Numbered from the stretch's first letter, positions 1 to 4,569 are shown. The stretch: DNA of 8,757 nt from JAAFIP01 sp043772355 (GCA_043772355.1 JAYVGI010000119.1:1-8757), one strand, 5' to 3'. Notes: generated by a model from the letters alone, not told the origin. Made by a program: numbers and translations.

Positions 1-28
1 AGCCTGAGCGATTTAGGACTTTAAAAGT

Positions 29-505
29 ATGGATGACGTTATTGAGATCAAAGAGCCTAGATTGTGGGTCGCAGATGGCTGGACCGCCAAGGTACTGAAA
101 AACGAGGACGACGACGGCTGGGCGGTGGCCATGATCAAGGACGGCGAACCCGAGCCCGCCCTGATTGGTCCTTGGACCATGGGCCGCGACAAAAAGAACC
201 CTAAACCGCTGGACGGTTTTGCCTTCAGCACCTTGGTTAAAACAGCCCACGAGTTTGTGCGCCGCCAAGAGCAGCAACAACATGCTTCCTTGCACCAGAG
301 TATCACCATCAGCGCAGGCGACAAGCGGGTGACGGTGTCGCTGGACATTACCCCGGATGAAGACAACCCCTACGCTACATTAAGCGCGCAGGATGATGGC
401 GGTGACGCGCTGGCCAGTGTGCGTGTGGACGCGGGCTTTAAACTCAACCGCGCGAGTGCCCAGCGCTGGGTGGAGAGTGGCTTTGCAAAGCCTGGCAGAG
501 CCTAG
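29..505 (+). CDS. Conserved hypothetical protein, 158 aa
   Basis: I do not recognise a characterised family. The product is soluble-looking, with no signal peptide or membrane segment. The N-terminal half (about residues 1-65) is rich in Trp, Gly, Asp and Glu, with an acidic patch KNEDDDG near residue 24 and a Pro/Lys-rich stretch RDKKNPKPLDG near 53. A Gln-rich segment (RRQEQQQH, about 78-85) links it to a C-terminal half of alternating polar and hydrophobic residues, likely beta strands, ending in a basic tail. The ATG at 29 is chosen because an AGGA lies about 10 nt upstream and there is no room for a longer start. Codon use matches the neighbouring genes, which supports real coding. A 115-nt gap separates it from the hydrolase gene downstream, so co-transcription is uncertain. 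No function is proposed. Confidence 0.75.
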   Translation: MDDVIEIKEPRLWVADGWTAKVLKNEDDDGWAVAMIKDGEPEPALIGPWTMGRDKKNPKPLDGFAFSTLVKTAHEFVRRQEQQQHASLHQSITISAGDKRVTVSLDITPDEDNPYATLSAQDDGGDALASVRVDAGFKLNRASAQRWVESGFAKPGRA

Positions 506-508
506 CGG

Positions 509-540
509 TTGACCCAGTGTTAACTTGGTGTCAGGGTCAA
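509..540. repeat. Inverted repeat between first two genes
   Basis: TTGACCC (509-515) and GGGTCAA (534-540) form 7-bp arms around an 18-nt loop. There is no T-tract, so it is not a classical intrinsic terminator. It could be a weak transcript-end hairpin for the upstream gene or an operator for the hydrolase gene. The rest of the gap (541-620) shows no convincing promoter. Confidence 0.35.
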
Positions 541-620
541 TGGTCACTGAGGCGGCATAATTTGGTAGACGGACAGCTTCGGCGAGCTTGTCACTTCTAC
601 ACATTGACTGGACTATCCAC

Positions 621-1355
621 ATGATCGAAAAGCACATTGACATCCCCACCGCAGACGGTGCGATGAACACCTTTGTGGTGTATCCCGAGGAGGGCGGGCC
701 GCACCCGGTGGTATTGTTCTATATGGACGCACCTGGCAAACGTGAAGAGCTGCACGACATGGCGCGGCGTTTGGCCTCGGTGGGGTACTACGTGGTCTTG
801 CCCAATCTGTACTACCGCCGCACGCGCGACTTTGAGCTAACCGAACGCAGCGAAGCGACGATGGCGACCATGTTTGCGCACATGCACTCTTTGACGGCGC
901 ACACCACGGCGGTGGACACCGCTGCCATGCTCGCCTTTGTGGATGCGCAGGCGCCCGCCAAGGCCAGCCACATCGGTGCGGTGGGTTACTGCATGAGCGG
1001 GCCGTTTGTGGTGTGGGCGGCGGGGCAGTTTCCAGAGCGGTTGCGCAGCATTGCATCCATCTATGGCGCGAACATGGCCACCGATGCACCGGATTCGCCG
1101 CACCGCGTGGTGGACAAAATTCGCTGTGAAAGCTATTTTGGCTGCGCCGAGATAGACCGCTGGGCGCCCCCAGCGGATATCCAGAAGCTGCAAGCTGCCC
1201 TCAAGGCCGCTGGTACGCAGCACCGCATCGAGTGGTATCCGGCCGCTGAGCATGGTTTTGCGTTCCCGCAGCGCGCGGGCGCATACAAGCAAGATGCTGC
1301 CGAGCGGCATTGGGAACGCTTGTTCAGCCTGTTTGACAGAACCTTGCGGCATTGA
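621..1355 (+). CDS. Dienelactone hydrolase family protein (alpha/beta hydrolase), 244 aa
   Basis: This is a cytoplasmic alpha/beta-hydrolase of the dienelactone hydrolase family. Characterised members open the lactone ring of dienelactones in chlorocatechol degradation, but many chromosomal paralogues have unknown ester or lactone substrates. The nucleophile elbow is GYCMSG with Cys124, the Cys-type nucleophile of this family. The histidine is His211 in AAEHGF, and a likely acid is Asp179 in the FGCAEIDRW segment. Strand motifs VVLFYMDAPG (31-39) and YYVVLPNLYY (57-65) fit the fold. The length is close to the usual 230-250 aa. ATG 621 is preferred over an in-frame TTG at 588, because family proteins begin near IDIPTADG and a GGA lies 8 nt upstream. 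The SDR gene follows after 72 nt in the same direction and may be co-transcribed. The family call is firm; the substrate is unknown. Confidence 0.9.
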   Translation: MIEKHIDIPTADGAMNTFVVYPEEGGPHPVVLFYMDAPGKREELHDMARRLASVGYYVVLPNLYYRRTRDFELTERSEATMATMFAHMHSLTAHTTAVDTAAMLAFVDAQAPAKASHIGAVGYCMSGPFVVWAAGQFPERLRSIASIYGANMATDAPDSPHRVVDKIRCESYFGCAEIDRWAPPADIQKLQAALKAAGTQHRIEWYPAAEHGFAFPQRAGAYKQDAAERHWERLFSLFDRTLRH

Positions 1356-1427
1356 GAGTTTGCTACTCTTTATGGCTCCGCCTCGCTGGCAGTGTTTCGC
1401 CCCCTTCATTATTCTAGAAAGCTTCTT

Positions 1428-2198
1428 ATGAACGATCTTTTCTCCCTTAGCGGCCGCGTTGCCATCGTCACCGGCGGCTCACGCGGCATTGGCCGCATGA
1501 TAGTGGCGGGCTTCCTCAAGCAGGGCGCGCGCGTCTACATTTGCGCCCGCAAGTCCGCGGAGTGTGATGCGGCAGCCGCAGAGCTGTCCGCGCTGGGGCC
1601 ATGCCGCTCCTTGCCGGGCGATGTGTCTACGCCTGCTGGCATTCAAAGCTTGGTAGAGCGTTTTCGCGCGCATGAGTCGCAGCTGGATATTTTGGTCAAC
1701 AACGCAGGTGCGGCTTGGGCCGCCGCATTTGATGATTTTCCAGAAGCTGGCTGGGACAAAGTGGTCGATCTGAACATGAAGACGCCATTTTTCTTAACCC
1801 AAGCCTTGCACAAAGACCTGCTGGCCGGGGCGGCCACTGGCCATGCCGCCAAGGTCATCAACATTGCGTCGATCGACGGTGTATCGGTCAACCCCTTGGA
1901 AACCTACTCGTATGCCGCGAGCAAGGCAGGGCTGATTCACCTCACACGCCGCATGGCGCTGCGCCTGGCGCGGGACGGCATCATCGTGACCGCTATCGCA
2001 CCCGGCGCTTTTGCATCTGACATGAACCGCGACGCCCGCGACCATGCAGATACCGTTGCCCAGCGTATCCCGCTAGGGCGCGTGGGGGTGGACGACGACA
2101 TGGCAGGTGCGGCGATTTACCTGGCCTCGCGCGCGGGCGACTATGTGGTGGGATCTACCTTGGTGGTGGATGGTGGCGTGACACACGAGCGCAGCTAG
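1428..2198 (+). CDS. SDR family NAD(P)-dependent oxidoreductase, RhlG-like, 256 aa
   Basis: This is a classical short-chain dehydrogenase/reductase. The cofactor-binding motif TGGSRGIG lies at 15-22 and the structural NNAG motif at 91-94. The catalytic Ser is Ser148 in NIASIDG, with Tyr162 and Lys166 in YAASK. The segment ICARK (38-42) places a basic residue after beta-2, which favours NADPH over NADH. The C-terminal VVDGG at 247-250 is typical. The overall sequence resembles the RhlG-type beta-ketoacyl reductase subgroup more than FabG as I recall them, so a 3-oxoacyl or related ketone substrate is possible but unproven. ATG 1428 (AGAAAG upstream) is chosen over an in-frame GTG at 1392, because SDRs of this type start about 10 residues before GRVAIVTGG. 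The gene runs convergently into the HTH gene 60 nt downstream. No clear terminator is seen between them. Confidence 0.92.
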   Translation: MNDLFSLSGRVAIVTGGSRGIGRMIVAGFLKQGARVYICARKSAECDAAAAELSALGPCRSLPGDVSTPAGIQSLVERFRAHESQLDILVNNAGAAWAAAFDDFPEAGWDKVVDLNMKTPFFLTQALHKDLLAGAATGHAAKVINIASIDGVSVNPLETYSYAASKAGLIHLTRRMALRLARDGIIVTAIAPGAFASDMNRDARDHADTVAQRIPLGRVGVDDDMAGAAIYLASRAGDYVVGSTLVVDGGVTHERS

Positions 2199-2258
2199 CG
2201 CATGGAAGCGGCGATGCCCACGCAGCACGGCTGCTGAACTGGCGGCTGTTCGTCGACG

Positions 2259-2651
2259 CTAGCTTGGAGCCATGTCAAAATCTCGCACCAGTTGGTGGAG
2301 TGAGCGTTTGTCTTTAGCGCTCTGTGCGCGCCACACCTTGCGCGCCAAATCCACGAAGGCATCCTCCGCAGGAGACGGCTTTTGATCGGGGTGCTGCACG
2401 TCCAGCCAGCCTGCGGGGCGCTTGCACAGCGCCTCTACTTGCGCGGCCGTTTTATTGCCAATCGGCCTGCCCGCTTTCATCTGGCTGAGCATGCTGGGCG
2501 AGACCTGGATACGCTGCGCAAAAGCTTGGTCAATGCCCTTGGTGGTGGTGCCACCGGCAACCAAATTTTCTGCAAACTCTTGGAGTAGCGCCAGTAAGTT
2601 GAGCCTGCGCGTTACGGAAACATTAGGGGCGATATCGGATGCTGTAACCAT
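2259..2651 (-). CDS. Small HTH (XRE/lambda-repressor-like) DNA-binding protein, 130 aa
   Basis: This is a probable cytoplasmic transcriptional regulator. After an N-terminal helix (NLLALLQEFAENL, 18-30), residues about 39-78 read as a Cro/CI-type helix-turn-helix: IDQAFAQRIQVSPSMLSQMKAG supplies helices 2 and 3. The following KRPAGWLDV (78-85) resembles the motif after the HTH in many phage-type repressors. The C-terminal 40 residues are charged and helical, with no peptidase (S24) domain, so it is a stand-alone HTH protein rather than a LexA/CI-like autoprotease. The start is the ATG at 2651-2649 on the minus strand. The immediately upstream CTCCCC is not a Shine-Dalgarno, so initiation may be weak or leaderless-like. 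A GATAAT-like -10 lies near 2690 on the minus strand. It is divergent from the promoter at 2702-2730, whose spacer contains a palindrome that is a natural candidate operator. Confidence 0.8.
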   Translation of the reverse strand: MVTASDIAPNVSVTRRLNLLALLQEFAENLVAGGTTTKGIDQAFAQRIQVSPSMLSQMKAGRPIGNKTAAQVEALCKRPAGWLDVQHPDQKPSPAEDAFVDLARKVWRAQSAKDKRSLHQLVRDFDMAPS

Positions 2652-2673
2652 GGGGAGTGTGTAAATTTTGCAA

Positions 2674-2699
2674 CGCAGAGAAAATTAATTATCGCAGAG
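2674..2699. repeat. Direct repeat CGCAGAG x2
   Basis: CGCAGAG occurs at 2674-2680 and 2693-2699, spaced 19 nt start to start, around an AT-rich AATTAATTAT core between the HTH gene and the + strand promoter. A helical spacing of roughly two turns would suit a regulator binding one DNA face, but 7-bp repeats can arise by chance. Confidence 0.3.
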
Positions 2700-2701
2700 T
2701 G

Positions 2702-2730
2702 TTGACAAGGTAGTAAAGTTTCTTTACAGT
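2702..2730 (+). promoter_or_regulatory. Sigma-70 promoter with palindrome in the spacer (putative operator)
   Basis: A consensus -35 TTGACA (2702-2707) is followed after 17 nt by TACAGT (2725-2730, 4 of 6 matches to TATAAT). Inside the spacer and overlapping the -10 is a perfect inverted repeat GTAAAG-TTT-CTTTAC (2713-2727). A protein bound there would block RNA polymerase. The divergent HTH gene is the obvious candidate, but that assignment is inference. Confidence 0.6.
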
Positions 2731-2784
2731 ACAACCTATCGCAGCTTGATCTGCTCTGCCATTCAAACTGCTGAGCAGACTGAC

Positions 2785-2817
2785 AAAACAGATTGGCAAA
2801 ACAGATTGGCAAAACAG
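2785..2817 (+). repeat. 13-bp tandem repeat, 2.5 copies
   Basis: The unit AAAACAGATTGGC occurs at 2785-2797 and 2798-2810, followed by a partial unit AAAACAG (2811-2817). It lies about 50 nt downstream of the predicted start of the 2702 promoter, just behind a 7-bp hairpin (TCTGCTC 2750-2756 with GAGCAGA 2773-2779). It would therefore be in the 5' leader of that transcript. Confidence 0.8.
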
Positions 2818-2852
2818 TTCAAGTCAACGCATCCGCAGGGCGGTCCGTTAAC

Positions 2853-2882
2853 TTGATGATTCACAAATTTATTTTCTATACC
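2853..2882 (+). promoter_or_regulatory. Candidate second promoter ahead of small ORF
   Basis: TTGATG (2853-2858, 4 of 6) is separated by an AT-rich 18-nt spacer from TATACC (2877-2882, 4 of 6). It would start transcription about 20 nt before the GTG at 2909. It is a moderate match only. Confidence 0.35.
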
Positions 2883-2908
2883 TTTTATTTTTACCTACTG
2901 AGACCATC

Positions 2909-3133
2909 GTGATACCGCAAACCAACTCTACACACACCATGCGCGCCAGCGGCCATGGCGTAGCTGCGTTTGGGCTGTTTGCGATGAATCAGGGTGAGCA
3001 GCATTCCAAGCCGCATGGCAAACCGCAGTCAGAGCGAAGCAGTTCGTTCATTGAAAGTTTGCTCCATACCACCGCTATGTTTTGGGCTTGTGAGTATGAC
3101 AATTACCGTTCTCCGGGGGGAGCCAGCGCCTAG
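2909..3133 (+). CDS. Possible small protein of unknown function, 74 aa
   Basis: The gene is not recognised. The reading frame starts with GTG 2909 (a GAG 6 nt upstream is a weak Shine-Dalgarno) or possibly ATG 2939, and ends at TAG 3131-3133. Third-position use and residue choice look normal for this genome. A candidate promoter lies just upstream and a strong intrinsic terminator begins 29 nt after the stop, so the frame sits neatly in its own transcription unit. The product is hydrophilic in the middle (a Ser/Gln/Lys-rich stretch, about 28-46), then has SFIESLLHTTAMFWACEYDN (about 45-64) with clustered aromatics and one Cys, and a Gly/Ser-rich tail. There is no signal peptide or clear membrane helix. 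The region could instead be a non-coding RNA with an incidental ORF; an overlapping frame (2994-3347) runs past the terminator and is less likely. Confidence 0.4.
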   Translation: MIPQTNSTHTMRASGHGVAAFGLFAMNQGEQHSKPHGKPQSERSSSFIESLLHTTAMFWACEYDNYRSPGGASA

Positions 3134-3161
3134 CGCAGCTTCCATCAATCTCTTACCCAAG

Positions 3162-3199
3162 AGGCCCGGAATTCGCAAGAATTCGGGCCTTTTTTATTT
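3162..3199 (+). terminator. Strong intrinsic terminator
   Basis: GGCCCG-GAATTC (3163-3174) pairs with GAATTC-GGGCC (3179-3189) around a GCAA tetraloop, with one bulged G, followed by six Ts (3190-3195). It closes the transcript from the 2702/2853 promoters and insulates the tRNA array downstream. Confidence 0.9.
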
Positions 3200-3207
3200 C
3201 CAATATT

Positions 3208-3325
3208 CAGCAGTGATCGCGCTGCTGCTATGCCAGCTGATGTATCTGAGGATACGTTCAATGGCATACACGGTCTTTAACAATTTGTGCAGTAGAGCCG
3301 CGCCGGTACTGGCTGTGCGCGGGCT
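3208..3325 (+). promoter_or_regulatory. rRNA-operon-like leader of tRNA array: hairpins, boxB-like stem and boxA
   Basis: In order: hairpin CAGCAG/CTGCTG (3208-3227); a boxB-like hairpin GTATC-TGAG-GATAC (3242-3255); a boxA-type element TCTTTAACAATTT (3274-3286); then a GC-rich hairpin AGCCGCGC/GCGCGGGCT (3296-3303 with 3317-3325, one bulge) ending 12 nt before tRNA-Gly. The boxA stretch is identical to the core of the E. coli rrn boxA as I recall it. The boxB-then-boxA order is that of rRNA leaders, where Nus factors bind to prevent Rho termination of untranslated RNA. No convincing -35/-10 was found between 3199 and 3242, so the promoter is unassigned. Confidence 0.65.
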
Positions 3326-3337
3326 TCTCCAAAATTT

Positions 3338-3413
3338 GCGGACATAGCTCAGTAGGTAGACCGTGAGTCTTCCAAACTCAGTGTCGTCGGTTCGAGGCCG
3401 ACTGTCCGCTCCA
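3338..3413 (+). tRNA. tRNA-Gly (TCC)
   Basis: The acceptor stem GCGGACA/TGTCCGC is perfect. The anticodon stem TGAGT/ACTCA encloses CTTCCAA with anticodon TCC at 3371-3373. The T stem is GTCGG/CCGAC, the discriminator T73 (usual for Gly), and CCA is encoded. One D-stem mismatch (C11:C24). It is the first gene of the array and reads GGA/GGG. It is separated from the next tRNA by an unusual 171-nt structured spacer. Confidence 0.93.
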
Positions 3414-3584
3414 TTTCGGGTGTGCCTGTGCATGACCACGTTGCGCAATCGCGGGAACGGTGCGTGGGATGTGCGGGCGTTGGATACAACACCCGTGCAG
3501 CGAGAGAACCCGGCCTAGCGTCATGCTGGCCGCTCGCGCGCAGGCACAGCCGAAATGGATTTTAGAAATTGATTTTAGTTTTGC
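3414..3584 (+). ncRNA. Structured spacer, candidate non-coding RNA within the tRNA array
   Basis: This is by far the longest spacer of the array. An 11-bp helix (3421-3431 with 3538-3548, one G:T) encloses three hairpins: A, CCACG 3436-3440 with CGTGG 3463-3467; B, 13 bp with a GATA loop (3470-3482 with 3487-3499, two G:T and one C:A); C, CGGCC-t-AGC 3511-3519 with GCT-GGCCG 3525-3532 around GTCAT. There is no T-loop motif, CCA end or cloverleaf proportions, so it is not a simple tRNA relic. I match it to no known RNA family. The pairing was found by eye and high GC raises the chance background. It may be an independent RNA, a processing element or a relic. Confidence 0.3.
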
Positions 3585-3661
3585 GTCGTGTTCGTCTAGT
3601 GGTCCAGGACAGCGGGTTTTCAGTCCGTTAAACAGGGGTTCGAATCCCCTACACGACTCCA
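3585..3661 (+). tRNA. tRNA-Glu (TTC)
   Basis: The acceptor stem GTCGTGT/ACACGAC is perfect. The D arm (GTCT AGTGGTCCA GGAC) is very like a normal bacterial tRNA-Glu. The anticodon stem GCGGG/TCCGT has two G:T pairs and encloses TTTTCAG, anticodon TTC at 3619-3621. The T stem AGGGG/CCCCT is perfect and CCA is encoded. The discriminator is T, where E. coli tRNA-Glu has G. Only 3 nt separate it from the following tRNA. Confidence 0.93.
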
Positions 3662-3664
3662 GAT

Positions 3665-3743
3665 TGCGGGATAGGGGAGTCTGGTCGTCCCCATCGGTCT
3701 CATAAGCCGAAGATCGTGGGTTCGAATCTCACTCCCGCTACCA
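3665..3743 (+). tRNA. tRNA-Met (CAT), initiator-like
   Basis: GCGGGA (positions 2-7) pairs with TCCCGC, leaving a T1:T72 mismatch, the unpaired first position that marks bacterial initiators. The D stem GGGG/CCCC gives a purine11:pyrimidine24 pair, also an initiator trait. The anticodon stem TCGGT/GCCGA around CTCATAA keeps two of the three initiator G:C pairs; the third (31:39) is T:G. Discriminator A, encoded CCA. The D loop is long (11 nt). Overall it is an initiator derivative, though decay or a new role cannot be excluded. Confidence 0.85.
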
Positions 3744-3831
3744 ATAGAGAAATGCAATGTTCGTAAAGAGCGTTGCGTGGAAACCGGTTGCAAAGATTGG
3801 GCAACTTTGGTCCCCGTAACCGGAGTATTTT
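3744..3831 (+). other. 88-nt array spacer with a two-part hairpin
   Basis: CCGGTT (3784-3789) pairs with AACCGG (3818-3823), and inside it CAAAG (3791-3795) pairs with CTTTG (3805-3809). There is no GTTCGA-type T loop and no CCA, so I do not call a degenerate tRNA. It could be a processing hairpin or the remains of a lost gene. Confidence 0.3.
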
Positions 3832-3916
3832 GGAAGATTGGCGCAGTGGTAATGCAGCGGCTTGCTAAGTCGTGGTCGGTAACGTCCCGCAGGTTCGAGT
3901 CCTGCATCTTCCGCCA
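3832..3916 (+). tRNA. tRNA-Ser (GCT)
   Basis: The acceptor stem GGAAGAT/ATCTTCC is perfect, with discriminator G and encoded CCA. The anticodon stem GCGGC/GTCGT encloses TTGCTAA, anticodon GCT at 3864-3866 (codons AGC/AGT). It has the long class II variable arm (15 nt) required for SerRS. The T stem GCAGG/CCTGC is perfect. The D stem has one C:A mismatch. Confidence 0.92.
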
Positions 3917-3923
3917 AGTTTTC

Positions 3924-4001
3924 GCCTCGTTAGCGCAATAGGATCAGAGCACCGGTGTGCGATGCCGGGGGTTGCACGTTCGAATCGTGTGCGAGGCACC
4001 A
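3924..4001 (+). tRNA. tRNA-Arg with unusual GCG anticodon
   Basis: The acceptor stem GCCTCGT/GCGAGGC has one G:T at 7:66; discriminator A and encoded CCA. The anticodon stem CCGGT/GCCGG encloses GTGCGAT, so the anticodon is GCG at 3959-3961 with T33 in place. The T stem GCACG/CGTGT holds a normal TTCGAAT loop. The D stem has one G:A mismatch. Bacteria normally read CGC/CGT with an ACG anticodon deaminated to inosine, so G34 is unusual. Confidence 0.85.
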
Positions 4002-4006
4002 GTATT

Positions 4007-4090
4007 GGATTGCGGGCGGCATTGGTGACCGCAGGTGACTGTAAATCATCCGCTTCGGCATACCTGGTTCGATTCCAGGGCAATCCACCA
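4007..4090 (+). tRNA. tRNA-Tyr (GTA)
   Basis: The acceptor GGATTGC/GCAATCC, D stem GCGG/CCGC and T stem CCTGG/CCAGG are all perfect. The anticodon stem GGTGA/TCATC encloses CTGTAAA, anticodon GTA at 4041-4043. The 12-nt class II variable arm, discriminator A and encoded CCA fit bacterial tRNA-Tyr. It begins 5 nt after the previous tRNA. Confidence 0.94.
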
Positions 4091-4097
4091 TTTTTAA

Positions 4098-4173
4098 CTC
4101 GGTGTAGCTCAGTTGGTAGAGCGCGTGCTTTGGGAGCATGAGGCCAGAGGTTCGAGACCTCTTACCGAGACCA
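4098..4173 (+). tRNA. tRNA-Pro (TGG)
   Basis: The acceptor CTCGGTG/TACCGAG begins with C1:G72, which with A73 is the bacterial Pro identity set. The D stem GCTC/GAGC is perfect. The anticodon stem CGTGC/GCATG encloses TTTGGGA, anticodon TGG at 4131-4133. The T stem AGAGG/CCTCT is perfect and CCA is encoded. Confidence 0.94.
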
Positions 4174-4178
4174 TTTTT

Positions 4179-4254
4179 GCCGTGATAGCTCAGTGGGTAG
4201 AGCGCAGCGTTGAAGGCGCTGGCGTGGTGGGTTCGATTCCTACTCGCGGCACCA
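4179..4254 (+). tRNA. tRNA-Phe (GAA)
   Basis: The acceptor GCCGTGA/TCGCGGC has one T:G pair. The D stem GCTC/GAGC and anticodon stem CAGCG/CGCTG are perfect; the loop TTGAAGG gives anticodon GAA at 4212-4214. The T stem GTGGG/CCTAC has one G:T. Discriminator A, encoded CCA. It is separated from tRNA-Pro by five Ts only. Confidence 0.94.
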
Positions 4255-4258
4255 TACA

Positions 4259-4352
4259 GGAAGTTTGGCAGAGAGGTCTATTGCCGCAGTCTTGAAAACT
4301 GATCGGTCGGGTGAACCCCGGCGCGTGGGTTCAAATCCTACAACTTCCGCCA
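4259..4352 (+). tRNA. tRNA-Ser (TGA)
   Basis: The acceptor GGAAGTT/AACTTCC is perfect, with discriminator G and encoded CCA. The anticodon loop CTTGAAA gives TGA at 4293-4295; the stem GCAGT/ACTGA has a G27:A43 mismatch. The 22-nt class II variable arm contains a pairable GGG/CCC hairpin. The T stem is GTGGG/CCTAC. It is the second Ser tRNA of the array and reads TCN rather than AGY codons. Confidence 0.92.
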
Positions 4353-4359
4353 TTGTGAA

Positions 4360-4435
4360 GAGGGTGTAGCTCAATAGGCAGAGCATTGGTCTCCAAAACC
4401 AAAGGTTCGCGGTTCGATGCCGTGCGCCCTCGCCA
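4360..4435 (+). tRNA. tRNA-Trp (CCA)
   Basis: The acceptor GAGGGTG/CGCCCTC has one T:G. The D stem GCTC/GAGC and anticodon stem TTGGT/ACCAA are perfect; CTCCAAA gives anticodon CCA at 4393-4395. The T stem CGCGG/CCGTG has one G:T. G73 fits TrpRS and the 3' CCA is encoded. In many Proteobacteria the housekeeping tRNA-Trp gene lies between tuf and secE, so this is probably an extra copy. Confidence 0.93.
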
Positions 4436-4446
4436 GTTTTCTTGAA

Positions 4447-4548
4447 AGCGCTGTGGTGTGGCTGTAGCTTAGTGGCAAAGCTTCGGTTTGTGGTGCCGAC
4501 CACTTGGGTTCGATTCCCAGCAGTCACCCCACAGTGCTTTTCTTTTTT
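4447..4548 (+). terminator. Helix clamping tRNA-His followed by T-tract (putative array terminator)
   Basis: AGCGCTGTGG (4447-4456) pairs with CCACAGTGCT (4529-4538) over 10 bp with one G:T, directly extending the tRNA-His acceptor stem and including its CCA. It runs into a T-tract (4538-4548, one C). This reads as an intrinsic terminator whose loop is the tRNA itself. Confidence 0.5.
4458..4531 (+). tRNA. tRNA-His (GTG), no encoded G-1
   Basis: The acceptor GTGGCTG/CAGTCAC has one G:T. The anticodon stem TCGGT/GCCGA encloses TTGTGGT, anticodon GTG at 4490-4492. The T stem is TTGGG/CCCAG. Discriminator C is the His type and CCA is encoded. The base before position 1 is T (4457), not the G-1 normally encoded in bacterial tRNA-His genes and recognised by HisRS. 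The variable loop is short (4 nt). Confidence 0.92.
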
Positions 4549-4569
4549 CATTTTCTATAGGAGTCCATC

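Noticed and set aside
2994..3347. Alternative 117-codon + strand frame.
   Set aside because: It crosses the strong terminator at 3162-3199 and the boxA leader, and ends inside the first tRNA.
3744..3831. Degenerate twelfth tRNA in the 88-nt spacer.
   Set aside because: No T-loop motif, CCA end or acceptor pairing found; only a hairpin is supported.
3460..4551. Several open frames on both strands over the tRNA array (60-119 codons).
   Set aside because: They run through tRNA genes; the matching frames are explained by repeated tRNA sequence such as GTTCGA. No ribosome sites and no protein-like composition.
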